Source: UBA4416 sp038327195 (GTDB lineage: Bacteria > Bacteroidota > Bacteroidia > B-17B0 > Aurantibacillaceae). From it: DNA of 64,000 nucleotides. Shown one piece after another: positions 6,577 to 15,029 of this stretch (its first letter is position 1; every line of letters starts with the position of its first letter). A model generated the notes under the pieces. The model searched no databases. It worked only from the letters and a program-made list of their open reading frames with translations, and was not told where the DNA came from. The stretch lies in assembly GCA_038327195.1 (NCBI GenBank), contig JBBQKU010000002.1, positions 62,001 through 126,000 of the forward strand. The letters are read 5' to 3'. Position numbers and translations under genes: made by a program.

Positions 6577-8682
6577 ATGACGTATATAAAATCAACTATT
6601 TTTACGCTAATATTCACACTAATTTGTTTAAATAATATGGGGCAAATTACATATCCAGAAACTAAAACAGTTAAGCAAACAGACACTTATTTTGGTGTTA
6701 AGGTTGAAGATTCCTATCGCTGGCTAGAAGATGATAATTCTCTAGAAACAAAAGATTGGGTCGTTGCTCAAAATAAAACAACTCAAGCTTATTTTAGTCA
6801 AATTGGGTTTAAAGATAAAATCAAAAATAGATTAACAGAATTATGGAATTTTGATAAAAAATCGGTTCCTTTTAAAAAAGGTAATATGTATTTTTCATAT
6901 ATCAATAATGGATTACAAAATCAGTCCGTCTTTTGTTATCAAAAATCTTTACAAGATAATCCAGCCGCATTGTTAGACCCTAATTTGTTTTCAAAAGAAG
7001 GAACCTCTTCTTTAAGCGGATTAGCAATTTCGAAAGATGCGAAATATGTAGCTTATGGAATTTCTAAAGCTGGAAGTGATTGGGTTGAAATTCATACAAT
7101 GGAAATTGAAACTAAAATCGAATTGCCTGAAGTTATTAAGTGGGTTAAGTTTTCTGATATTTCATGGAAAGGAAATGGATTTTATTATAGTAGGTATAAT
7201 GAGCCAAATAAAGATAAAGCGTTTACTCAAAAAAATGAATTTCATAAAGTTTATTATCATAAAGTTGGAACATCTCAAAACGAAGATGTTTTAGTATTTG
7301 AAGATTTAGAAAATCCAAACAGAAATTTTTCAGCACAAGTTTCTCACGATGAAAATTATTTATATATATACGGTAGTGAAACCACTAGTGGAAATAGTTT
7401 AATGATTAAAGATTTATCAAATAAGGAAAATCCATTTATAAAAATTGTTTCTAATTTTGATAATGATTATCAAGTTATTGAAAGCATTGGAAATCAATTT
7501 TATGTTTACACAAATTACAAAGCTTCAAATTATAAGTTAATTAAAATTGATTTTGAAAGAGCTCATAATTCAAATTGGATTGATGTATTAGCAGAAAATG
7601 AGAATCTTTTAGAACATGTAACGTTTTGTGGAAATAAAATTGTTTCTAATTATTTAAAAAATGTTTCATCAAAATTATATGTCCATTCTTTAAATGGTAA
7701 AGTGGAAAATGAAATAGTATTAAATGGTATTTGTAAAGTAAATACAATGAATGCTTCTATAGATGAACCGCAATTAATGTATTCAACCGTTTCATATACT
7801 TATCCCGAAGAAGTTTATTTTTATGATTCGAAAGTAAATACTAGTAAACGCATTTTTAAACCAAATTGTAATTTTAAATCGATTGATTATGTTACCAAAC
7901 AAGTTTTTTTTACAAGCAAGGATGGAACAAAAATCTCGATGTTTATTACCCACAAAAAAGATTTAAAAATAGATGGAACAAATCCATGTTTCGTTTTTGG
8001 TTATGGTGGATTTAATATTTCTTATACTCCAGAATTTAGAATTGATAGAGCCTTATTTCTAGAAGCAGGCGGTATTTATTGTGTCCCAAATTTAAGAGGC
8101 GGAGGAGAGTATGGCGAAAATTGGCATTTGAATGGTACTAAATGTAAAAAGCAAAATGTATTTGACGATTTCATTGGTGCATGCGATTATTTAGTTGAAA
8201 ATAAATACACGAATCATAATAAATTAGCGATTCATGGAAGAAGTAATGGTGGTTTACTTATTGGAGCGGTAATGACTCAAAGACCAGATATCGCAAAAGT
8301 AGCAATTCCCACTGTTGGAGTTTTAGATATGTTGAGGTTTCATTTATTTACTATTGGTAGAGCTTGGACAGTTGATTATGGTTGTAGCGAAAATGAGGAA
8401 GAATTTAAATGTTTATTTAAGTATTCTCCATTGCATAATATTAAAAAAGTTAATTATCCAGCTACGCTTGTTTTGACGGGAGATCACGACGATAGGGTAG
8501 TGCCTGCTCATTCATTTAAATTTATTTCAGAACTTCAAAAAAATAACACAGGTTCAAATCCAATGTTGATTAGAATTGATGTAAATGCTGGACATGGTTC
8601 AGGAAAACCAACAGATAAGCAAATTGCAGAATTTTCGGATATGTGGAGTTTTGTATTCTTTAATTTAGGAATGAATTATTAA
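6577..8682 (+). CDS. Prolyl oligopeptidase family serine peptidase (S9A)
   Basis: 701 residues with a signal peptide (cleavage after about residue 22). An N-terminal S9A propeller region starts with YPETKTVKQTD and VEDSYRWLEDD; the alpha/beta-hydrolase domain occupies about 430-701. The catalytic triad is visible: S556 in GRSNGG, Asp in GDHDDRVVP (about 638/639) and H673 in NAGHGSGK. The enzyme cleaves short peptides after proline; the signal peptide implies a periplasmic location. The length matches the family (about 700). It converges on the DUF1571 gene with a 9-base gap. Confidence 0.95.
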   Translation: MTYIKSTIFTLIFTLICLNNMGQITYPETKTVKQTDTYFGVKVEDSYRWLEDDNSLETKDWVVAQNKTTQAYFSQIGFKDKIKNRLTELWNFDKKSVPFKKGNMYFSYINNGLQNQSVFCYQKSLQDNPAALLDPNLFSKEGTSSLSGLAISKDAKYVAYGISKAGSDWVEIHTMEIETKIELPEVIKWVKFSDISWKGNGFYYSRYNEPNKDKAFTQKNEFHKVYYHKVGTSQNEDVLVFEDLENPNRNFSAQVSHDENYLYIYGSETTSGNSLMIKDLSNKENPFIKIVSNFDNDYQVIESIGNQFYVYTNYKASNYKLIKIDFERAHNSNWIDVLAENENLLEHVTFCGNKIVSNYLKNVSSKLYVHSLNGKVENEIVLNGICKVNTMNASIDEPQLMYSTVSYTYPEEVYFYDSKVNTSKRIFKPNCNFKSIDYVTKQVFFTSKDGTKISMFITHKKDLKIDGTNPCFVFGYGGFNISYTPEFRIDRALFLEAGGIYCVPNLRGGGEYGENWHLNGTKCKKQNVFDDFIGACDYLVENKYTNHNKLAIHGRSNGGLLIGAVMTQRPDIAKVAIPTVGVLDMLRFHLFTIGRAWTVDYGCSENEEEFKCLFKYSPLHNIKKVNYPATLVLTGDHDDRVVPAHSFKFISELQKNNTGSNPMLIRIDVNAGHGSGKPTDKQIAEFSDMWSFVFFNLGMNY

Positions 8683-8691
8683 GAATTAGTC

Positions 8692-9624
8692 TTAAAAGCT
8701 ATAACCTTTAAAATTTCTTTCAAATTCTGCAGCAGGAATTGGCTTATTGATTTCTAAATTAGAATATTCATAATTTTCGAAAACTCCAACTTCGTCAAAA
8801 ATAGTTATACTTATTGGTAGCATACTTTTTTCATCGATATAGAAAATCCCTTTTTTACAGTAAAAATTAGGGATTTTAACGATTGTACCTTTTTTTAAAT
8901 AACCATAATTATCAAAAAGTTTATTTTTTGTACGAACCATATATTCGTTTACAATGTATTTATGAGAAATACTTTCGGCTGTTTCTTTTTCGCCAACAAT
9001 ATGGTCAAAATATGAAAACGCTTGATTTTCATATATGATCAAATAGCAAGTCATTCCATTTTTTTCAACCTTTCCAAGTAAAGATAAATGTTTAGCAATT
9101 TGATTTTTTTCTTTACTTAAAGCTATGGCTATTGTTTTAACGGTGAAATCAAAGCCAATTTCATTTATTGTAAAATGTTGATTTTTACGCATTAAATTCC
9201 CTCTAGGATCTAATGATAAAGTAAAATAGGGGAAAACATGAGGTTTTACTAAGCATTTCACTTTATTGTTATCAGCATTATAAAGTAATTCTAGTTTGAC
9301 AGCTGGGTTTTTTAAATATACTTTTCGTGTATTAATTTGAAGTTTTACTTGTGTATGTGATTCCTCATAACCAGTTTCAATTCTTTCAAGCGATTTCATA
9401 TTAAATCTAATCGTTTGAAGTTTTTTTACAGAATCCATCATTTCTGTTATAATCTTAAAATCTTTTAAATGCTCTTTGGAAGTTTGAGATAGAGATATCT
9501 TAAAAATTAATAGAAAGTATAGTAAAATGATTTTTCTCACAACATCATAAAGGTAAGAGTTAGAAAATGATTTTGCAAAGAACTCGTATTTTTTTGTAAT
9601 TTTAAAATGTGTTAAACTTATCAA
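8692..9624 (-). CDS. DUF1571-like exported protein
   Basis: 310 residues as the longest frame. The first about 28 residues look unlike protein of this family, and the hydrophobic stretch VRKIILLYFLLIFKISLSQ starting at a GTG (9538-9540) would make a good signal peptide, so a start at 9540 giving 282 residues is likely. The body resembles DUF1571 (LolA/LppX-like beta fold) with KVYLKNPAVKLELLY and a C-terminal block DEKSMLPISITIFDEVG. It is probably periplasmic and lipid- or lipoprotein-related by fold; the function is unknown. Its 5' end is only 7 bases from kdsB if the ATG is used. Confidence 0.75.
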   Translation of the reverse strand: MISLTHFKITKKYEFFAKSFSNSYLYDVVRKIILLYFLLIFKISLSQTSKEHLKDFKIITEMMDSVKKLQTIRFNMKSLERIETGYEESHTQVKLQINTRKVYLKNPAVKLELLYNADNNKVKCLVKPHVFPYFTLSLDPRGNLMRKNQHFTINEIGFDFTVKTIAIALSKEKNQIAKHLSLLGKVEKNGMTCYLIIYENQAFSYFDHIVGEKETAESISHKYIVNEYMVRTKNKLFDNYGYLKKGTIVKIPNFYCKKGIFYIDEKSMLPISITIFDEVGVFENYEYSNLEINKPIPAAEFERNFKGYSF

Positions 9625-9631
9625 TTTTCGA

Positions 9632-10375
9632 ATGAAAACAATATTAGGTATTATTCCTGCTCGCTATGCTTCTAGTCGTTTTCCTGGTAAACCATTAATT
9701 GAAATTCTAGGAAAAACTATGATTCAACGAGTTTATGAACAAGCAAAAAAATCTTCATTATTAACCGAAGTAATAGTTGCTACGGATGATGAACGAATTT
9801 ATAAGCACGTTGAAAGTTTTGGAGGAAAGGCTGTTTATACTGATGAAAATCATCCAAGTGGAACAGATAGATGTTTTGAAGCTCTTAAAAATTATGGTAA
9901 GAATTTTGATTATGTTATAAATATTCAAGGGGATGAGCCTTTTATCGACCCATCTCAAATTGATTTATTAGCAAATGTTTGTGATGGAAATACTGAATTA
10001 GCAACGTTAATGATTGAGGTTGATTCGCACGAAGTTTTATTTGATATGGGTGAAGTTAAAATTACCTTAAATAAAAAAAACGAAGCTCTTTATTTTAGTA
10101 GAATGGTTATCCCTTATATAAAAGGAAAACCTCAAAGTGAGTGGCATTTGCATCATACTTATTTTAGACACGTTGGTATGTATGCATACAGAAATGATGT
10201 ATTAGAAAGCGTAACAAAACTCCAGCTTTCATCTTTAGAAAATGCAGAGTCTCTTGAACAATTACGTTGGTTAGAAAATGGATATAAAGTAAAATGTGCA
10301 ATAACAAATTTTGATAGTCATTGTATTGATACACCAGAAGATATTGAGAAAGTAATACGATTAATGAAATTATAA
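9632..10375 (+). CDS. kdsB: 3-deoxy-manno-octulosonate cytidylyltransferase
   Basis: 247 residues, the usual KdsB length. The N-terminal nucleotide-binding signature is GIIPARYASSRFPGKPL; further marks are VATDDERIY, SGTDRCFEA, NIQGDEPFIDP and RHVGMYAYR. The enzyme makes CMP-KDO from CTP and KDO for the inner core of lipopolysaccharide, in the cytosol. It is followed after 3 bases by the shikimate kinase gene, so the two form an operon. Confidence 0.97.
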   Translation: MKTILGIIPARYASSRFPGKPLIEILGKTMIQRVYEQAKKSSLLTEVIVATDDERIYKHVESFGGKAVYTDENHPSGTDRCFEALKNYGKNFDYVINIQGDEPFIDPSQIDLLANVCDGNTELATLMIEVDSHEVLFDMGEVKITLNKKNEALYFSRMVIPYIKGKPQSEWHLHHTYFRHVGMYAYRNDVLESVTKLQLSSLENAESLEQLRWLENGYKVKCAITNFDSHCIDTPEDIEKVIRLMKL

Positions 10376-10378
10376 AAA

Positions 10379-10900
10379 ATGGAAAACAAAAATTTAATTT
10401 TTATCACAGGTTTTATGGGTTGCGGAAAAACAACTCAGGGAAAAAAACTAGCAAAGGCTATTGGGTATTATTTTATTGATTTAGATGAATATATTGCTAA
10501 TAAATTTGATAAAAATATTACGGACATATTCAAAGAAATTGGAGAAACTGAATTTAGAATTATAGAAACAAATGCTCTTAATGAATGTATAAAAGATAAT
10601 CAAAAAACAATTATAGCAACTGGCGGTGGAACGCCTTGTTTTAATGATAATTTGGAAGTTATGAAACGTAGTGGGAAAATTATCTATTTAAAAATGTCAC
10701 CTCTCGAATTATTTGGAAGACTATTTAATGCAAAAGGAGATCGCCCATTAATTAAAGATAAAGAAGATCAAGATATGTTATTATATATTGAAAATTTATT
10801 GAACACTAGGGAAGTTTTTTATAATCAAGCACATTTAGTTTCTGATGGAAATATTTTCGGAGTGGAGGCATTGCAAGAAGGTATTTTAAAAATAGTTTAA
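10379..10900 (+). CDS. aroK: Shikimate kinase
   Basis: 173 residues. Walker A is GFMGCGKTT at 11-19; the shikimate-binding DLDEYI, the FR of ETEFRIIE and the glycine-rich ATGGGTPC follow; the lid region has GDRPLI and the adenine loop LLNTREVFYNQA. Phosphorylates shikimate at O3 in aromatic amino-acid synthesis. It lies directly downstream of kdsB. The stop codon is the first part of a long imperfect hairpin (10898-10963). Confidence 0.95.
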   Translation: MENKNLIFITGFMGCGKTTQGKKLAKAIGYYFIDLDEYIANKFDKNITDIFKEIGETEFRIIETNALNECIKDNQKTIIATGGGTPCFNDNLEVMKRSGKIIYLKMSPLELFGRLFNAKGDRPLIKDKEDQDMLLYIENLLNTREVFYNQAHLVSDGNIFGVEALQEGILKIV

Positions 10901-10963
10901 TGCCGAAAGCATATCTGTAATAGACCATTTACATTTGTCTAAACAGCTATTGCATCGGCATTA
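10898..10963 (+). repeat. Long imperfect hairpin at the aroK stop codon
   Basis: The outer arms TAATGCCGA (10898-10906) and TCGGCATTA (10955-10963) are exact complements. Inside, GCA/TGC, CTGT/ACAG and TAGAC/GTCTA also pair, separated by one- to four-base internal loops, giving about 21 base pairs with an 11-base loop. There is no strong T run straight after, so it is an atypical terminator; it may be a structured 3' end or an intergenic repeat. Confidence 0.5.
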
Positions 10964-11012
10964 TAAGGCAAATTTTTCGATTCGTTTTATAAATCAAATT
11001 GGTATAACATAA

Positions 11013-11930
11013 ATGCGTAAACAAATAGTATTATATATTTTTTTAGTATTATTTGTATTTAATTCTCGTGCTCAACTCGAACAGTTTAAAAACTACGGAT
11101 TTAATGTAGGCTTTATTGGTGCTTTCGGGACTCACGTTCAAAGGTTTGGAATTTCCATTCAAGGATATTATGTATATGATTTTGTTCAAGTAAATGCCTC
11201 AATAAGATTATACGATAATTTCAAAAATCTTGGTCCAAAAGGAGAGCATGCGGAATTAAATACGGCTGTTGGAATATGTTTGGGATACGGAAAAAAAATC
11301 AGTGATAATAATTATTTTGTAAGTAGTATTGGAAATCAAACTAATTATAAAAACTCAGTAGCTTATAGTTACAATATTTGGTACAATAAAGTTAAAACAT
11401 CTCAAGTAACTGGTATCATTGCTTTTCAGTTTGATAAATTTTCAATTATTACAGAAAACGATTTATTGGCAAAACCCATATTAGATAGATTTAGAACAGG
11501 TGCATTTTTAATACAATATCAAGATAAAAATATTCAATATGCAATCAATTGTACATTATGGACTGGTAAAATGGGTTCTAATGTTCGAAATGATTCGTTG
11601 TTTCCTTATTCTGGTTATTTAAATACTGTTGATGGTGTTTATAGTAATTTATCACACGGCTTGTTGAGTGGACAAGTGAAATTTGCAAATGAATATGGCC
11701 AATATTTACAAGCAAATGCTGGTATTGATGCTGAACAAATTCGAAATGTAGTTCAAAATAGATTGATTCACGATATGATTATCTTGCCTCGCAAATGGTA
11801 CAAGCCAATCAATTGCCATATTCCAATGATTGATTCTAATAACGAACAGTATTTGTATCGTCCTAATCAAAAAATAAAAAAGCCAAAATTGTTTTTAAAC
11901 GGATACACTTCTCCAAATGTTTTTTATTAG
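11013..11930 (+). CDS. Secreted protein resembling polymorphic toxin type 23
   Basis: 305 residues with a signal peptide ending at SRAQ. The body is beta-rich with blocks such as LNTAVGICLGYGKK, VAYSYNIWYN, KTSQVTGIIAFQF and FSIITENDLL followed by LDRFRTGAFLIQYQ, which I associate with Bacteroidota proteins annotated as polymorphic toxin type 23 (Ntox23). No delivery domain (Rhs, VgrG, PAAR) or clear immunity gene accompanies it, and the pattern could also be an outer-membrane beta-barrel. The C-terminal 60 residues are basic and Pro/Asn-rich. Function unproven. The last 4 bases overlap the opposite-strand small gene. Confidence 0.55.
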   Translation: MRKQIVLYIFLVLFVFNSRAQLEQFKNYGFNVGFIGAFGTHVQRFGISIQGYYVYDFVQVNASIRLYDNFKNLGPKGEHAELNTAVGICLGYGKKISDNNYFVSSIGNQTNYKNSVAYSYNIWYNKVKTSQVTGIIAFQFDKFSIITENDLLAKPILDRFRTGAFLIQYQDKNIQYAINCTLWTGKMGSNVRNDSLFPYSGYLNTVDGVYSNLSHGLLSGQVKFANEYGQYLQANAGIDAEQIRNVVQNRLIHDMIILPRKWYKPINCHIPMIDSNNEQYLYRPNQKIKKPKLFLNGYTSPNVFY

Positions 11931-12127
11931 TTGCTTTTTTGTTTTAAAAATGCAGTAAATAAAAGTAGAGCTAATATTCCAACACATATGATTGGGAATA
12001 TAAATTCAAAATTTAATGACCCATTTTGATTAGTTAAAAAATTAGAAGCTTTTCCGTTTAATGAACTAGTAATTAAAACAATAATGATTATCATCATTTT
12101 GTTTTTGTTTGGGTTTTGAGTTTTCAT
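11927..12127 (-). CDS. Small membrane protein, hypothetical
   Basis: 66 residues: a signal-like hydrophobic stretch (MMIIIIVLITSSLNGKAS), a short polar section and a C-terminal membrane segment (FIFPIICVGILALLLFTAF) ending in KQKSN. The composition looks like a real short envelope protein rather than an antisense shadow. Its stop codon overlaps the end of the toxin-23-like gene. No family recognised. Confidence 0.5.
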   Translation of the reverse strand: MKTQNPNKNKMMIIIIVLITSSLNGKASNFLTNQNGSLNFEFIFPIICVGILALLLFTAFLKQKSN

Positions 12128-12312
12128 AACGTTTATATTTAGATGATTTGTTTCTTCTAAATAATTGTACGCTTACTATTTACTAAAGTTTGTAGCAATT
12201 TGTATCTGGTTAAGATTTACTCATAACTGGTTACGTCTATTAAAAAAGCGGAAAATAAATCTTTTCGATTTTTTTATCGAATGAAGGATTCAAAGTTTTT
12301 GTAAGCTAAATA

Positions 12313-12969
12313 TTAACTAAACCAATCCGTTTCTTTTTTTACAACAGTCCAGTGATTTTTTTCTTTACTTAATAAGTAATATTTTCCATAACTACAAAGC
12401 CCATAACAATTATAAATGAGTTCTACATATGCCTTGGTGTTGTCTTTCGAAAAAATTGGTATTGAACAAGTAAAATGAGTGTTTTTAGTGTTTTTTAGTT
12501 TTAGTTTTGTTGTCGTATTAATTTTATTCAAAATTTCGCCACTTATTGTAAAATGATTTATAGTTTTATTTTGGTAATCAAAGTGTGTTGAGTCTAGTTT
12601 AGAGAAAAAACTTTTATTTGATAGTTTTCCTCGTTCAATGAGTGTATTAAAATATATTCCTAAACCTGGCGGTGGTGGTGGTGCAAATTCTAATGTGTCA
12701 ATATTGGGTGGAGGAAAACATACTTGAAAATCATATAAGTCAATGCAAAAGGGAATATTTATAGGAAAAGTAATAAAATCTGGTTTGCTTTTGTTGTGAA
12801 TTGTGTCTGGTAAATTGTTGTTTTTAAAAACAGGAATACTATCCGAAATGATTATTTCTTTTATGATATCATTAATATCATTGTCCGAAGCATAGGAATA
12901 AGTTTTATTCGTTGTGTTTTCACATGAAAATAAAATTAAAGTGAGAAGTAATAATACTATTGATTTCAT
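12313..12969 (-). CDS. Hypothetical lipoprotein
   Basis: 218 residues beginning MKSIVLLLLTLILFSCENTT: an N-terminal signal with lipobox LFSC, so the mature protein is probably lipid-anchored at C16. It contains a run FAPPPPPGLG near residue 98 and a C-terminal beta region (TKAYVELIYNCYGLCSYGKYYL). No domain recognised. A 185-base AT-rich gap separates it from the small membrane protein gene downstream; mnmA lies 30 bases upstream in the same direction. Confidence 0.7.
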   Translation of the reverse strand: MKSIVLLLLTLILFSCENTTNKTYSYASDNDINDIIKEIIISDSIPVFKNNNLPDTIHNKSKPDFITFPINIPFCIDLYDFQVCFPPPNIDTLEFAPPPPPGLGIYFNTLIERGKLSNKSFFSKLDSTHFDYQNKTINHFTISGEILNKINTTTKLKLKNTKNTHFTCSIPIFSKDNTKAYVELIYNCYGLCSYGKYYLLSKEKNHWTVVKKETDWFS

Positions 12970-12998
12970 GAATAATTACAATTACTATTAACTATTTG

Positions 12999-14102
12999 TT
13001 AAAGGGCAAATAATGGTTTTCTATCGATAAAACCTCCACCAATTAAATCATCTCCTTCATAAATAACAGCGCTTTGTCCTGGAGCAATACCAGTAGCGGC
13101 TGTATGAAATACAATATTTAATTTATTATCAATGGTGTTAATAGTACTTAATCTTCCAGCGTCTTTATAACGGATTTTAGTAAGAGCAACATAGTCTTCT
13201 GGTAATGATTCATATTTTATTAAATTAAAATCTCTTACGTTTATTTCAATTTCTTTTAAATCTTCTAAATCGCCTAAAATTACTGTATTTGTTTCAGGTA
13301 CAATTTCTTTCACAAACACAGCTTCTCCCATTGCTATATCTAAACCCTTACGTTGCCCAATTGTATAAAAAGGATAGCCACGATGTGTGCCAACTTTTTT
13401 TCCTTTATAAATATAATTTCCACCCTCAACGCTTGCTTCTAAATTTGGTAAGCGATGTTTTAAAAATGCTCTGTAATCATTATCTGGTACAAAGCAAATA
13501 TCATAACTTTCACTTTTGTTTGCTAGGTCTATAAAACCAGCATCTTTAGCCATTTGTTTTATTTCTGTTTTCTTGTAACCTCCTAATGGATACATTGTTC
13601 GTTTTAAACTATCTTGTCCTAATCCCCACAATACATAAGTTTGGTCCTTGCTATGATCTAATCCTTTATATATTATTTTTCTGTTATTTTCTTCTCGCAA
13701 TTGCGCGTAATGCCCTGTTGCTATAAACTCGCAATCAAGCATATCTGCTCGTTTTAAAAGAGCTTCCCATTTAATATGTGTATTACATAATACACAAGGA
13801 TTTGGTGTTCGTCCTGCAAGGTATTCTTCAACAAAATTATTTATGATTTGATCACCAAATTCACCTCTAATATCTAAGATGTAATGAGGGAAACCAAAAG
13901 TAACTGCCATTGAACGGGCATCATTAATACTATCTAAACTACAACAGCCAGTTTCTTTTTTTGTACTACCAGATGTTTCGTAGTCCCAGGTTTTCATTGT
14001 AATACCAATTACTTCATATCCTTGTTCATGTAACATCATTGCTGCTACTGAACTGTCAATACCACCACTCATTGCAACTAATACTTTCCCGTGTTTGCTC
14101 AT
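12999..14102 (-). CDS. mnmA: tRNA-specific 2-thiouridylase
   Basis: 367 residues, full length. The PP-loop is VAMSGGIDSSVAA at 9-21; the nucleophile Cys is C106 in CVLCNTHIKW and the second catalytic Cys is in ESYDICFVPD (about 199). C-terminal landmarks are GQRKGLDIA and GQSAVIYEGDDLIGGG. It thiolates U34 of tRNA-Lys, -Glu and -Gln using persulfide sulfur and ATP. It sits between a MORN-repeat gene upstream (20-base gap) and a lipoprotein gene downstream. Confidence 0.96.
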   Translation of the reverse strand: MSKHGKVLVAMSGGIDSSVAAMMLHEQGYEVIGITMKTWDYETSGSTKKETGCCSLDSINDARSMAVTFGFPHYILDIRGEFGDQIINNFVEEYLAGRTPNPCVLCNTHIKWEALLKRADMLDCEFIATGHYAQLREENNRKIIYKGLDHSKDQTYVLWGLGQDSLKRTMYPLGGYKKTEIKQMAKDAGFIDLANKSESYDICFVPDNDYRAFLKHRLPNLEASVEGGNYIYKGKKVGTHRGYPFYTIGQRKGLDIAMGEAVFVKEIVPETNTVILGDLEDLKEIEINVRDFNLIKYESLPEDYVALTKIRYKDAGRLSTINTIDNKLNIVFHTAATGIAPGQSAVIYEGDDLIGGGFIDRKPLFAL

Positions 14103-14121
14103 TATTTTTGTTTAGTCTTTG

Positions 14122-14919
14122 TTATTTGGTAGATTTTGGATTAGTTGTTTTAGGTTTAGTTGTCGTTGGTTTTGTTTCAGTTGGCTTAGGTTTTTCTTCA
14201 ATAGTTTTAGTTTTATTAAAGAAGTCATCCGTTTCTTTTTTCGTTGCTAATCTTCCTGAAATAAATAATTCTTTTTCTTTTATTTTCCCATCTTTATCTT
14301 TATAAATCCATGGGCCATTTTTTGAACCATTTTTATAAAATCCTGTGGCAACAGCAATTCCGTTTGGAAAATAATAGGTATTTTTTCCATCTAATTGCCC
14401 ATTTAAATAAGTCCCTTCTCCTTTAATATGTTTTTTATCAAAATATTGTTTAAATGGCCCGTTTTTTATATCAAGTTTATAGGTGTGTTCATCACTTACA
14501 ACTCCATCGGAAAAATAGGTATAAACAACTCCATTTTTTTTACCATCTACAAAAGTTTCCTTTGAGATTAATATTCCATTTTCATCAAAGTATGTCCAAA
14601 CAGAATCTTTAATTTCATTGATATATTTTCCATAAGCCATTTTTTTACCTGTTGGATGAAAAAGGGTAGAATAACCAACTTTTCCGTTTTGAGAAAACAA
14701 CATTTTTGCTTTTATGGAATCATTAGGATAATAATATTTAAACAAACCTTGAGGTTTGTCGTCCTTAAATAGTCCTTCATAAATTATTTTTTTTGATGTT
14801 GGATCAACTTTTTTCCAATACCCTTGCTTTTTCCCATTGGCATCAGTAGTTGTTTGAGCAAAACTAAATGCATAGCTCATTATCAATATCACTATAAATA
14901 TAAAATGGAATTTTTTCAT
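14122..14919 (-). CDS. MORN-repeat / YwqK-like exported protein
   Basis: 265 residues: a signal peptide (cleavage about residue 21 after SFAQ), then about eight MORN-type repeats such as KQGYWKKVD, KPQGLFKYYYPND, KKNGVVYTYFSDG, LDGKNTYYFPNG and KNGPWIYKDKDG. The last about 35 residues form a low-complexity Lys/Pro/Thr tail. Similar proteins are often auto-annotated as YwqK family antitoxins, but no toxin partner is present. Predicted periplasmic or surface exposed; the function is unknown. Confidence 0.82.
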   Translation of the reverse strand: MKKFHFIFIVILIMSYAFSFAQTTTDANGKKQGYWKKVDPTSKKIIYEGLFKDDKPQGLFKYYYPNDSIKAKMLFSQNGKVGYSTLFHPTGKKMAYGKYINEIKDSVWTYFDENGILISKETFVDGKKNGVVYTYFSDGVVSDEHTYKLDIKNGPFKQYFDKKHIKGEGTYLNGQLDGKNTYYFPNGIAVATGFYKNGSKNGPWIYKDKDGKIKEKELFISGRLATKKETDDFFNKTKTIEEKPKPTETKPTTTKPKTTNPKSTK

Positions 14920-15029
14920 TTTTCAGTTTAAATAATATAACTTTTTTAAAAGGTAAAGTTACACTATCTTTCAATTAAAACAGACTTAGAAGTCGATTTT
15001 TCTGAAAAATTATGATTCAAATAAATCGT

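Noticed and set aside
12128..12312. Possible small RNA or regulatory region between two small genes
   Set aside because: Only a weak TTCGAT/TCGAA hairpin is visible; no promoter or conserved fold.
14122..14919. Antitoxin role implied by YwqK-type naming
   Set aside because: No adjacent toxin-like gene; MORN-type repeats with a signal peptide point to an envelope protein.
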